Below, piece after piece: positions 49,865-58,622 of a DNA stretch of 64,000 nucleotides. The translations under genes were made by a program, and so were the position numbers. The notes under the pieces are model-generated. The model was given only the letters and a program-made list of their open reading frames with translations, made no database searches and was not told where the DNA came from. The stretch is from Parasphingopyxis marina (lineage in GTDB: Bacteria > Pseudomonadota > Alphaproteobacteria > Sphingomonadales > Sphingomonadaceae), in the NCBI RefSeq assembly GCF_014237875.1, contig NZ_JACJVJ010000003.1, positions 248,001 to 312,000 of the forward strand, given 5' to 3'. Every line of letters begins with the position of its first letter. Position 1 is the stretch's first letter.

Positions 49865-52332
49865 TCTGCTCCCACGGCCGCAAAGGGCCGGATTTCGGCA
49901 AGATGCTGGTGGAGATGGGCTTCGGCGCCGGCGACGCGTTCGGCCCAGGGATCCTTTTGCAGGAATGTCTGGGCGTGGAGGAAGCGGTCGCGCAGCGCGC
50001 TTCGCCCCTCTGCGTCTTCCACGATACGCTGCTTGACATAGTCGAGCCCGACCCGCTCGATCCACGGCGCGGTGCGGTCGAGATAGCGCGCTTCCTCCCG
50101 GTAGAGCTGGATGAAGGCGGCGCAAAATTCGAGCGCCTCTCCCTCGGTCTCGACCTTGCACAGCAAGTCGGTGCCGCGCAGGTGGATGCCGCCATTGCCG
50201 CCGACCATCAGCTCATAGCCGCTATCGACGCAGACAATCCCGAAATCCTTGATCGTCGCCTCGGCGCAGTTGCGCGGGCAGCCCGATACCGCGATCTTGA
50301 ACTTGTGGGGCATCCAGCTGCCCCAGCTCATCCGCTCCATCTTGATGCCGAGCCCGGTCGAATCCTGCGTTCCGAAGCGGCACCAGTCGGATCCGACACA
50401 GGTTTTCACCGTGCGCAGCGCCTTGCCATAGGCATGGCCCGAAACCATGCCCGCAGCGTTGAGATCGGCCCAGACCGCAGGAAGATCCTCCTTCTGGATG
50501 CCGAAAATGTCGAGCCGTTGCCCGCCGGTGACCTTGACCATGCCAGCATCGTATTTTTCGACGACGTCGGCAATCGCGCGTAGCTCGCGCGGATTGGTGA
50601 TCCCGCCCCACATGCGCGGGACGACCGAGTAGCTGCCGTCCTTCTGGATGTTGGCGTGCAGGCGTTCGTTGACGAAGCGGCTCTGCGGGTCTTCCTTATG
50701 TTCGTCGGGCCAGGCGCAGAGCAGATAGTAATTGAGCGCGGGGCGGCAGGACGAACAGCCGTCGGGCGTCGTCCAATGCAGTTCCTGCATCACCGCGGGA
50801 ATTTCCTTGAGCTCCTTTTCGAGGATCAGGCGCCGCGCGTCTTCATGGGTGAAGCTGGTACAACCGCACATCGGCTTGACTTCGCGCTCCCCGGAATAAT
50901 CCTCGCCCAGGGTGATTGTGAGAAGCCCCTCGACCAGGTTGGTGCAAGAGCCGCAGCTGGCACTGGCCTTGGTGCAGCCGCGCACCGCGTCGAGCGTTCC
51001 CGATCCATCCAGGATCGCGGAAACGATCGAGCCTTTCGAAACGCCGTTGCAGCCGCAGATTTCGGCGTCGTCCGAAAGTGCTGCAACGGCGGCATTAGGG
51101 TCCGCGAGCGCGCCTCCTCCCGAGGCGAAGGCTTGGCCGAAGATGATCGCCTCGCGAATATCCGAGACGTCCTCCTCCTGGCGCATGAGGTCGAAATACC
51201 AGTTGCCGTCCGCTGTATCGCCATAGAGCACCGCGCCTACGATACGGTCCTGCTTGAGCACCACGCGCTTGTAGATGCCGCGCGCGGCATCGCGCATGAC
51301 GACGTCTTCGCAGTCCTCGCCGCCCGAAAAATCCCCGGCCGAAAAAAGGTCGATGCCGGAAACCTTGAGCTTGGTCGACGTGACCGATCCCCGATAGCCG
51401 GTGGCGCCCGTCGTGCAGCCATCGGCCAGCGCCTTGCACATCTCCCAGAGCGGGGCGACCAGGCCGTAGACAAGGCCGCGATGCTCGACGCATTCGCCGA
51501 CCGCGAAGATCGAAGGATCTCTGGTTCGCATATCGTCATCGACGACGATGCCGCGGCCGACTTCCAGCCCGGCCTCCAATGCAAGCCGGACATTGGGCCG
51601 GATACCGACGGCCATCACCACGATATCGGCGGGGATCTCCGTGCCGTCCTTGAGCTTCACCGCTTCGACATGGCTCTCGCCGACGATCTCGGCCGTGTCG
51701 GCGCCGGTCAGGATCGTCTGGCCGCGATTTTCGAGCTCTGTCTTGAGCAGGAAACCCGCCGCCTCGTCGAGCTGCCGTTCCATCAGGGTCGGCATCAGGT
51801 GAAGGACAGTTACCTCCATTCCGCGCAGAAACAGGCCGTGTGCGGCTTCAAGGCCCAGCAGGCCTCCGCCGATGACCACCGCTTCTCCGCCCCTTTCGGC
51901 CGCGGCCAGCATCTTCTCGACATCGTCGAGATCGCGAAAGGTGATGACGCCGGGCAGGTCGTGCCCGGGAACCGGGATGATGAACGGATCGGAACCGGTC
52001 GCGATCAGCAGCCGGTCATAGCTTTCGGTGCGCCCCGAACGCGAGCGTAGTTCCTTGCCTTCACGGTCAATCGCAATGACCGAATCGCCGGAAACGAGCT
52101 CGATGCCGTTATCGGCATACCAGGCTTCGTCGTTAATCACGATTTCGTCGAACGTCTTGTCGCCGGCCAGCACCGGCGAGAGCATGATGCGATTATAGTT
52201 CACCCGCGGTTCGGCACCGAAGATGACGATATCGTAGCGCTCGGGGTCGCGGGCAAGGATTTCTTCCACCGCGCGGCACCCGGCCATGCCGTTGCCGATA
52301 ACGACCAGTTTTTCCTTTTGCTCTTTGACCAT
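49861..52332 (-). CDS. nirB: NAD(P)H-dependent nitrite reductase large subunit
   Basis: The 823-residue protein reduces nitrite to ammonium by six electrons. It has an N-terminal FAD/NAD(P) module (VVIGNGMAGCRAVEEIL, VVIGGGLLGLEAAHGL) and a BFD-type [2Fe-2S] region with CGCNGVSKGSIV and SCGSCTNLV. The sirohaem/[4Fe-4S] ligands are in TCVGSDWCRFG and SGCPRNCAEA. It lies 16 bases downstream of the outer-membrane barrel gene and is coupled to nirD. Confidence 0.96.
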   Translation of the reverse strand: MVKEQKEKLVVIGNGMAGCRAVEEILARDPERYDIVIFGAEPRVNYNRIMLSPVLAGDKTFDEIVINDEAWYADNGIELVSGDSVIAIDREGKELRSRSGRTESYDRLLIATGSDPFIIPVPGHDLPGVITFRDLDDVEKMLAAAERGGEAVVIGGGLLGLEAAHGLFLRGMEVTVLHLMPTLMERQLDEAAGFLLKTELENRGQTILTGADTAEIVGESHVEAVKLKDGTEIPADIVVMAVGIRPNVRLALEAGLEVGRGIVVDDDMRTRDPSIFAVGECVEHRGLVYGLVAPLWEMCKALADGCTTGATGYRGSVTSTKLKVSGIDLFSAGDFSGGEDCEDVVMRDAARGIYKRVVLKQDRIVGAVLYGDTADGNWYFDLMRQEEDVSDIREAIIFGQAFASGGGALADPNAAVAALSDDAEICGCNGVSKGSIVSAILDGSGTLDAVRGCTKASASCGSCTNLVEGLLTITLGEDYSGEREVKPMCGCTSFTHEDARRLILEKELKEIPAVMQELHWTTPDGCSSCRPALNYYLLCAWPDEHKEDPQSRFVNERLHANIQKDGSYSVVPRMWGGITNPRELRAIADVVEKYDAGMVKVTGGQRLDIFGIQKEDLPAVWADLNAAGMVSGHAYGKALRTVKTCVGSDWCRFGTQDSTGLGIKMERMSWGSWMPHKFKIAVSGCPRNCAEATIKDFGIVCVDSGYELMVGGNGGIHLRGTDLLCKVETEGEALEFCAAFIQLYREEARYLDRTAPWIERVGLDYVKQRIVEDAEGRSALRDRFLHAQTFLQKDPWAERVAGAEAHLHQHLAEIRPFAAVGAE

Positions 52333-52348
52333 TGCCGTCTTTCCCCTG

Positions 52349-53572
52349 TCAGAAACTGTATTCGAGCTGGGCCCAAAGCCGCTCCACGTCCGCGCCGAAA
52401 CTATCGGCGTCGTAATTGGCGTATTTGACGAGAGCCCCGAACGGGCCGATGCGGAATCCGATCAGCGCATCCCACTCGCTGCCGTAATCGATGCCGCCGT
52501 AATCGCTGTCGAACGCGTGGTAAGTGACCGCCGCGCGCAGGTCGGGCAGAAAGGGCACGCCCGGGATCGAACGCCCTATGGTGACGTAGTGGTCGCGCAG
52601 GCCCATGGGCGGCGTGATCAGAAAGATATCGGCCCAGCCGTTGAACTTGTGGAGCGTCGCGAGCGGCGTCTGGACGGCTTCGAGACCGTCGTCCGAGCCC
52701 AGCTCCTCATAGCCTAGGGTAAGGTTGAAGCCGGCGAGGCTCGTGGTTGCGGAAAGCAGGATATAGTCGGCCGAATAATCGGCGGTCAGCGGCCCCAGAT
52801 AATCCTGATAGTCGGACTGGCGCGCATAGCTGGCCTCCAAATTGATCGAGAACCCTTCGGAGATCGGCAGCGCGGCGGTGGCGCGCAAACCATAGGTCTG
52901 GCTGTCGAACCGCGCGCGCGGTTCGCTGGCATCGTGATCGAGCAGATAGGCAAAGGCGGTGAGATCGACCGGGCCAAGATCGAGCCCGGCATGGAGCAGG
53001 ATGAAATCGCCTTCAAAAGACTCGCGAATCCCGGAATCGAAGCCGAAGATGGTCCGTTCGGATATGGCATAGGCCGCATCGGCGGTGAACGGGCCGAGCT
53101 CGCGCAGCTGGATGCGCACGGCGTCGAAGGTCTGCTCGTTCTCTCGCCAGCCGACATTGCCGACGAAGCGGGAATCGCCGAGTAGAATCCGCTGCCGCCC
53201 GACCGTCGCCACGAAGGTCTCGCCTGCATAGCCGACCTGCAAACGGTTGAGTTCGATCGTCTCCGGATCGGCGACGACCGGAAACATCCCGCGCCCGTTG
53301 GTCGTGCTGTTGTAATGGTCATTGAGCGCCACCGTACCTTCGCCTTCGGCGAGGAAAGAGAAGCCGCTTTCATGGCCGACCTCGACACCGGCTCGGGCGC
53401 GCAGCGTGATCGCGTCTCCATCGCGCGCGAAACCGGCCTGATCGACATGCTCGTAGCGCAGCCGCGCATCGATGATCGGGGTGATCGAAAAGCCATCGCC
53501 CACCGGGACCGGGTTCGCCGCGAGGGTCGGGGCCGAAACCCCGGCCGCAAGGAGAAGCGCGACGCGGCGCAT
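52349..53572 (-). CDS. Outer-membrane barrel protein (alginate-export family type) in the nitrate operon
   Basis: The 407-residue protein has a signal peptide (cleavage near residue 18, APTLAAN) and then beta-strand-like alternation throughout. It ends in a terminal Phe (WAQLEYSF), as outer-membrane barrels do. It resembles the alginate-export type porins found in sphingomonad nitrate operons. It may let nitrate or nitrite cross the outer membrane, but no substrate is shown. The ATG overlaps the narK stop by 4 bases. Confidence 0.85.
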   Translation of the reverse strand: MRRVALLLAAGVSAPTLAANPVPVGDGFSITPIIDARLRYEHVDQAGFARDGDAITLRARAGVEVGHESGFSFLAEGEGTVALNDHYNSTTNGRGMFPVVADPETIELNRLQVGYAGETFVATVGRQRILLGDSRFVGNVGWRENEQTFDAVRIQLRELGPFTADAAYAISERTIFGFDSGIRESFEGDFILLHAGLDLGPVDLTAFAYLLDHDASEPRARFDSQTYGLRATAALPISEGFSINLEASYARQSDYQDYLGPLTADYSADYILLSATTSLAGFNLTLGYEELGSDDGLEAVQTPLATLHKFNGWADIFLITPPMGLRDHYVTIGRSIPGVPFLPDLRAAVTYHAFDSDYGGIDYGSEWDALIGFRIGPFGALVKYANYDADSFGADVERLWAQLEYSF

Positions 53573-54780
53573 CAGATCTGCACGCCCTGCAGCGCCGCAC
53601 CCCAGGTCGTCCGCCACCGCAGCTTGACCGACATCAGACCGCCGAGCGCGATGAGCGCGATTGCGGCGAAGATGATGAAACCGAATTGCGGGCTGCCGAA
53701 CCACTGGGTCGCCAGACCCAGCGAGGAAGCGAGGAAGAAACCGCCGACCCCGCCCGCGCAGCCGACCAGGCCGGTCATCACGCCGATTTCCTTGCGGAAG
53801 CGCTGCGGGACGAGCTGGAAGACCGCGCCGTTGCCAAGGCCGAGGCTCATCATCGCTACGATGAACATGCCCAGTGCGATGGCGACCGAGGCCGGGCCGG
53901 TACTGACCGCAAACAGGGTCAGCGCGGCGACGGTGTAGACGGCGGTGAGCGTCTTGATGCCGCCGATCCGGTCGGCCAGCGCGCCGCCCATCGGGCGCAC
54001 GAGCGAGCCGACGAAGACGCAGGCCGCCGTGCAATAACCGGCGGTGATCGCCGACAGACCGTACTGGTCGACGAAATAGATCGAGAGCGATGCGGCAAGG
54101 CCGACAAAGCCGCCGAAGGTGACGCTGTAGAACAGCATGAACCACCAGGCATCGACATCCTTGAGCGGCCTTAGGTAGGCAGCCAGCGGTTTGGGCGCGG
54201 GCTGATCGGGGGAATCCTTGGCAAGGAGCATGTAGACCACAAAGGTGATTGCCAGCGGGATGCAGGCGAGGCCGAGTACCGCATTCCATCCGAACATTGC
54301 CGAGAGTGTCGGCGCGAACAAAGCGGCGAGAACCGTGCCCGAATTGCCCATGCCGGCGATGCCGAGCGCGGTTCCCTGATGCTCGGGCGGATACCAGCGC
54401 GATGCCAGCGGTAGCGCCACCGCAAAGCTGGCGCCTGCAAAGCCGAGCACGATGCCGAGCGCGATCGTCCCCCAATAGCTGTCGACACCGAAGAACCAGC
54501 CGCTGAACAGGCCGATGATGACGATGACCTGGCCGATAGCCCCAGTGAGCTTGGGGCCGATGCGATCGACCATCAGGCCGTTCGAAATACGCAACAGTGC
54601 GCCGGCAAGCGTCGGTACGGCGACCATGAAGCCCTTCTGGGCCGGACTCAGCCCGAGATCGGCCGAGATGTCGGGTGCCAGCGGTCCGAGCAGCACCCAG
54701 ACCATGAAGGCGAGATCGAAATAGAGAAAGGCGGCGATCAAGGTCGGTCGGTGACCGGCTTGCAGGAAACCCTTGTTCAT
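53572..54780 (-). CDS. narK: MFS nitrate/nitrite transporter (NarK/NasA type)
   Basis: The 402-residue protein has 12 helices and the nitrate porter patterns FLYFDLAFMVWVLLGPLAP in helix 1, GLMVDRIGPKLTGAIGQ, GIAGMGNSGTVLAALFAP (nitrate signature GxGNxG) and GNGAVFQLVPQRF (second signature). It transports nitrate in and possibly nitrite out. The ATG at 54780 follows GGGGAG. First gene of the operon narK-porin-nirB-nirD-nasA-cobA. Confidence 0.93.
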   Translation of the reverse strand: MNKGFLQAGHRPTLIAAFLYFDLAFMVWVLLGPLAPDISADLGLSPAQKGFMVAVPTLAGALLRISNGLMVDRIGPKLTGAIGQVIVIIGLFSGWFFGVDSYWGTIALGIVLGFAGASFAVALPLASRWYPPEHQGTALGIAGMGNSGTVLAALFAPTLSAMFGWNAVLGLACIPLAITFVVYMLLAKDSPDQPAPKPLAAYLRPLKDVDAWWFMLFYSVTFGGFVGLAASLSIYFVDQYGLSAITAGYCTAACVFVGSLVRPMGGALADRIGGIKTLTAVYTVAALTLFAVSTGPASVAIALGMFIVAMMSLGLGNGAVFQLVPQRFRKEIGVMTGLVGCAGGVGGFFLASSLGLATQWFGSPQFGFIIFAAIALIALGGLMSVKLRWRTTWGAALQGVQI

Positions 54781-54810
54781 GATGATGCTCCCCAATTGCT
54801 TGACTGGATG

Positions 54811-54850
54811 AAAAAGACGTCCACCCTCGCACGCGCACATGCGTGAAGGG
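54811..54850 (-). promoter_or_regulatory. Hexaloop leader hairpin of the nitrate operon (possible NasT target)
   Basis: On the minus strand CCCTTCACGC-ATGTGC-GCGTG(C)GAGGG forms a 10-bp stem with one bulge and a six-base loop. An 8-base spacer and TTTTT follow, about 30 bases before the narK start. ANTAR-target RNAs use hexaloops with A1 and G4. Here A1 is present but G lies at positions 3 and 5, so the match is partial. Confidence 0.4.
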
Positions 54851-54860
54851 GGGCGATGAA

Positions 54861-56552
54861 ATGCGGTCTGAAGGTCGCCTGACGATTGCCGGCGGATTTG
54901 CGAGCGAGACGGGGCGCCGCGCGGCGAACGAGGATTTCTGCGCGCTGTACATCGGCACTGCGACCGAACAGGCGACGCATGGCATGCTCGCTGCGGTCGC
55001 CGATGGCGTCAGCGCCGGCGGCCATGGGCGGGAGGCGGCGGAACTGGCGGTGCGTTCGCTGGTCGACGGCTTTTACGCCTGCCCCGAAACCATCGGTCCG
55101 GCGCGGTCCGCCGAAAGGGTTCTGGGCGCCTATAACAGCTGGCTTTACGGGCAACGGCACACCGAATCGCTGCGCGATGCCGCGACCACGCTGACGGCCG
55201 CGATACTCAAGGGTCGCCGCGCCCATATTCTTCATATCGGCGATAGCCGGGCCTGGCTCCTGCGCGACGGTCGCTTCCGGCAGCTGACGCGCGATCATGT
55301 TCGAAGTGAACCCGATCTCCGCCACGTCCTCATTCGCGGCATCGGGATCGAGCCCGCGATGCGGCTCGATCATGTCGCCATCGACCTCGCCGAACATGAT
55401 CGCCTTCTCCTGACCAGCGACGGTGTTCATGAGAGCCTTGCCGAAATGCGACTGGGCGAATTGCTGGGTGCCCGCAACGCAGCACAACGCGACAGCGAAG
55501 TGATCGTCGAGGCCGCTTTCAAAGCCGGATCGCGCGACAATGCGACCGCGGTGATCATAGATATCGTCGGCTTGCCGGCGCCCGACCATCAGGGCGTTGC
55601 CGAAGAGCTTGCCGCGCTGCCGATCCTGGCGGTCCCCGATGTCGGTGACAGCGTCGACGGCTACCAGCTGGAAGAACAGCTCGCCAGCGGTCGCTACACC
55701 GCGCTTTTCCGAGCCACGGACGGTGAGAACGGGGGCACTGTCGCCGTCAAGTTCCCGAAGCCCGCGATCCTCTCCGAACGCTCGGCGCGGCTCGCCTTCG
55801 CCCGCGAAATCCTGATCGGACAGCGCGTTCACAGTCCGTTCGTCGGCGAGGCGTTTCCCGTCTCGCCGGAGCGCCAGACCCGGCTTTACAGCATCCAGCC
55901 TTTCTACGCTGGCGAAACCATGATCGCCCGTCTCAAGCGCGGGCTGCAGCCCATGGCCGAATCCATCGAAGCGGCGGTCGGGCTGACCCGCGCCGTCGCG
56001 GCGCTGCACCGGCTCGATATCGTCCATCGCGACATCAAGCCGGATAACGTCATCCTCTCGGAAGGCGGTCTGAAACTCGTCGATCTCGGCGTTGCCAGAC
56101 TGCCGCGTATCGAAGATTTCCATGGCGACGAAATTCCCGGCACGCCCGGCCACATGGCGCCCGAACAGTTTGCGGGGAATGCCGGCGACGTGCTGACCGA
56201 CCAGTTCGCGCTTGGCGTGACCCTGTACCGCTGGTTCACCGGCAAATGGCCGTTCGGCGAACAGGAGGCCTTTTCGCGTCCGCGTTTCGCAGATCCGGCG
56301 CCGCCATCGCGCCACCGGCCCGAAATTCCGGCCTGGCTCGACGCCGCGATACTGCGCGCCATCGCCCGCAATTCCGAAGACCGGTTCGGCGACGTGATCG
56401 AGCTGCTGCGCGCGCTCGAAGGCGGCGGCAGCGTTGAGCGAATCCCGCCGCGCCGATTCGTGCCGCTGATCGAACGAAATCCGGTGCGCTTCTGGCAGGT
56501 AACGAGCGTCCTGCTCGCGATCGCGCTGATTGTCGCGATCGCTGCGCGCTGA
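54861..56552 (+). CDS. PP2C phosphatase-protein kinase fusion with C-terminal membrane anchor
   Basis: The 563-residue protein has an N-terminal PP2C domain: GRRAANEDFCALY, AAVADGVSAGGHGREA, HIGDSRAWLL, LLLTSDGVHESL, GSRDNATAVII. A Hanks-type kinase follows, with the catalytic loop VHRDIKPDNVIL, a DLG in place of DFG, and GTPGHMAPEQF. Near the C-terminus a helix (VTSVLLAIALIVAIA) anchors it in the membrane. Such fusions are often linked to nitrate clusters. The target is unknown. It is divergent from narK with 80 bases between. The glycine loop looks degenerate. Confidence 0.88.
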   Translation: MRSEGRLTIAGGFASETGRRAANEDFCALYIGTATEQATHGMLAAVADGVSAGGHGREAAELAVRSLVDGFYACPETIGPARSAERVLGAYNSWLYGQRHTESLRDAATTLTAAILKGRRAHILHIGDSRAWLLRDGRFRQLTRDHVRSEPDLRHVLIRGIGIEPAMRLDHVAIDLAEHDRLLLTSDGVHESLAEMRLGELLGARNAAQRDSEVIVEAAFKAGSRDNATAVIIDIVGLPAPDHQGVAEELAALPILAVPDVGDSVDGYQLEEQLASGRYTALFRATDGENGGTVAVKFPKPAILSERSARLAFAREILIGQRVHSPFVGEAFPVSPERQTRLYSIQPFYAGETMIARLKRGLQPMAESIEAAVGLTRAVAALHRLDIVHRDIKPDNVILSEGGLKLVDLGVARLPRIEDFHGDEIPGTPGHMAPEQFAGNAGDVLTDQFALGVTLYRWFTGKWPFGEQEAFSRPRFADPAPPSRHRPEIPAWLDAAILRAIARNSEDRFGDVIELLRALEGGGSVERIPPRRFVPLIERNPVRFWQVTSVLLAIALIVAIAAR

Positions 56553-56602
56553 TCTGCCGTCGAGATTTTTCCTGGTCTTCATCCGTTGCGGTCTCCGGAC
56601 GC

Positions 56603-56647
56603 AAAAAAAACCGCCTCGAGCGACGGTCATCAGACCTGCCCGGGCGG
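56603..56647 (-). terminator. Terminator of the nasT-nasS operon
   Basis: On the minus strand CCGCC...GGCGG (with an inner GGTC-TGAT-GACC hairpin) is followed by eight T. It lies about 145 bases after the nasS stop. Confidence 0.65.
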
Positions 56648-56791
56648 CGTCATTGCCTCATCGATTGTTTGTCGGCCGATTTCAGCGCCCTTCGTTGGAC
56701 GGGGAACCGGCTATGTCGGCACGCAGATCGCGTGCTCCTCATCTAACTCTCAAAAACCCCATGGCACGGCAATTGATTTTTTTGCACTGCA

Positions 56792-58012
56792 TCATTTTAC
56801 GACCGGAAGCGCCTCTAAATATCCCGAAATATCATCAGGATCGAAGGTGCGGCCGTCGAAAAAAACATCGGGGCCGAGTGCCAACCGCCCTTGGGTGCCG
56901 CCGACCGCGATCATCGTTTCGAGACCGCCTTCGACCTTGGAGCTTGCGCCGGGCAGCGGTTCGTCATGCCCGCTGACAGCGCCGCGATAAAAGTCCGGCC
57001 GGAACACATGGCCGGCCCGTTCCGCGTCCTCCGCCGCATAAGTCAGCCCATCCCACCGTACCAGTTGCGAGTAGAGCCAGGCGGCTTGGCTCTTCCAGGG
57101 GAAGTTGGCCGCGTCGCGATGCTGAAACATGAAATCAGGAATATGGACGGGCGCCGTATCGCGGGCGAGCAGGATGCGATCCGATATCGCCCGCCGGATC
57201 AAGGCTGCTGAGCCATCGAGATATTCGGGCCGGGCCAGAAGCGCGGCATTGGCGTCCCAGCTATCGGGATCGATAAAGTTTCGGCCTGCAGAGAGTAGCG
57301 CCCGGATCAGCCGTTCGAACAGCGGCGCCTTGTCCTCTAGCACCGCTTCGGGAACCGCCAGCACCTTCTCGACGCCGCGCCGCCAGATTTGCGATGTGAC
57401 GATCGCGATCCGCCCGGCGCCTTGCTCGACAGCGACGCTGTTCCACGGTTCGCCGACGCAGATGCCATCGACCTCGCCCGCTGCCAGCGCGTCGGCCGCG
57501 AAAGGCGGCGCGACGGTGACGATGTCGACGTCGCGGTCCGGCGCGATGCCGCTCGCCGCCAGCCAATAACGCAGCATGTAATTGTGGCTCGAATAGCGAT
57601 GGACGACGCCAAAGCGCAGTCGTTGTCCGGTCTTGGCCAGCCGCATGATTTCCCGTGCCAGCGCGGAGCCGGTCGCGTTCGGATCGCCGAGTTTTCCGGT
57701 CTCTACGAGCCTTGCAGCCAGATCTTGCGAAAGCGTAACCGCATTGCCGTTGAGCCCCAGCACGAACGGCACGGCAAGCGGTTTGGCAGGCCGGCCCCGC
57801 CCCAACGTCGTCGCGATCGCCAGTGGCGCGAGCAGATGCGCAGCGTCGCTATGCCCGTAGAGCAGCCGGTCAAGCACCGTCGCCCAGCTCATGTCGCGAA
57901 CGAAGGAAAGCTCCAGTCCTTCGGCCTCCGCAAAGCCGTGTTCCTGGGCCAGGATAGGTAGAGCCGCATCGACCAGCGGCAGGAATCCGATCGTCAACCG
58001 ATCAAGCGCCAT
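56792..58012 (-). CDS. nasS: NasS-like nitrate/nitrite-sensing protein
   Basis: The 406-residue protein is an NrtA/CmpA-like periplasmic-type binding fold but without signal peptide or lipobox (starts MALDRLTIGFLPLVDAALPIL). A cytoplasmic location fits NasS, which holds the ANTAR protein NasT until nitrate or nitrite binds. VDGICVGEPWNSVAV is a family segment. It overlaps the nasT stop by 11 bases. With nasT it controls the nitrate operon. Confidence 0.88.
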   Translation of the reverse strand: MALDRLTIGFLPLVDAALPILAQEHGFAEAEGLELSFVRDMSWATVLDRLLYGHSDAAHLLAPLAIATTLGRGRPAKPLAVPFVLGLNGNAVTLSQDLAARLVETGKLGDPNATGSALAREIMRLAKTGQRLRFGVVHRYSSHNYMLRYWLAASGIAPDRDVDIVTVAPPFAADALAAGEVDGICVGEPWNSVAVEQGAGRIAIVTSQIWRRGVEKVLAVPEAVLEDKAPLFERLIRALLSAGRNFIDPDSWDANAALLARPEYLDGSAALIRRAISDRILLARDTAPVHIPDFMFQHRDAANFPWKSQAAWLYSQLVRWDGLTYAAEDAERAGHVFRPDFYRGAVSGHDEPLPGASSKVEGGLETMIAVGGTQGRLALGPDVFFDGRTFDPDDISGYLEALPVVK

Positions 58013-58589
58013 CCATGCCTCCCATAAGTTCGCTCGCAGTCACGATTGCGTCGGCGATATCGACGATCCGGCGATTGCTGTTCATGGCCTGACTGCGCAA
58101 AAGGCCGTGCGCTTCGGGTTCGGAAACATGGCGCTGCGCCATCAGGATATGCTTAGCCCGATCGATGACATCCTTGTCGGCGAGCGCCGTTCTTGCCTCG
58201 TGAAGCTCGCGCTGTAGCCGCGAAAAGGCGTTGAAGCGTCGCACGGCGAGGTCGAGTATCGGTTTGATCCGGTTCTTGGAAAGTCCGTCGACGATATAGG
58301 CGGAAACGCCGGCGTCGATGGCCGCTTCGGTCGTCTCCTCGTCGCTCTGGTCGACGAACATGGCGATCGGCCGCGCCGCCGCTCGCGAAATCGCGAACAG
58401 CTCTTCCAGTTCGTCGCGGGACGGATTTTCAATGTCGATCAGGATAACGTCCGGCGCCATCTCCTCGAGCTTGCCGGCCAGCCCCCGGCGCTCGACGATG
58501 GTTGTGATCTCGTCTTCTCCCGCCTCCTGGAGGCCTTCCTCGATAATCGCGGCCCGTGCCGGATTGTCGTCCACGATAACGATGCGCAG
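58002..58589 (-). CDS. nasT: NasT-like ANTAR antitermination regulator (CTG start)
   Basis: The 195-residue protein has a receiver-like domain and a C-terminal ANTAR domain (residues about 130-190, LADKDVIDRAKHILMAQRHVSEPEAH). ANTAR domains bind paired hexaloop RNA hairpins to prevent termination. The receiver lacks the usual phosphoacceptor pattern (DVILIDIENPS), so regulation by NasS is favoured. I place the start at CTG 58589: LRIVIVDDNP restores the first strand of the receiver, and GGAG is 7 bases upstream. The next in-frame GTG (58574) would remove that strand, and an in-frame TAG lies just upstream. Confidence 0.85.
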   Translation of the reverse strand: MRIVIVDDNPARAAIIEEGLQEAGEDEITTIVERRGLAGKLEEMAPDVILIDIENPSRDELEELFAISRAAARPIAMFVDQSDEETTEAAIDAGVSAYIVDGLSKNRIKPILDLAVRRFNAFSRLQRELHEARTALADKDVIDRAKHILMAQRHVSEPEAHGLLRSQAMNSNRRIVDIADAIVTASELMGGMDGA

Positions 58590-58596
58590 AACGCGA

Positions 58597-58600
58597 CTCC
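58597..58600 (-). promoter_or_regulatory. Shine-Dalgarno that decides the CTG start of nasT
   Basis: GGAG on the minus strand is 7 bases from CTG 58587-58589, but 22 bases from the GTG at 58574. This spacing supports the CTG. Confidence 0.65.
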
Positions 58601-58601
58601 T

Positions 58602-58622
58602 CTATGCTGCAGCGCAACATAG
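58602..58622 (-). other. Hairpin just upstream of the nasT Shine-Dalgarno
   Basis: CTATGTTGC-GCT-GCAGCATAG on the minus strand pairs over nine positions (one G-U). It ends one base before the AGGAG and could modulate nasT translation. Confidence 0.45.

Noticed and set aside
52349-54985. Single 878-codon open frame spanning the porin and narK region
   Set aside because: The part upstream of 53572 is the wrong frame of narK. The real barrel gene starts at 53572 with a proper signal peptide.
56759-56774. Sigma54-like element TGGCACGGCAATTGAT on the plus strand
   Set aside because: The -12 GC is replaced by GA, and the element points away from nasS and toward no plus-strand gene, so it is most likely chance.
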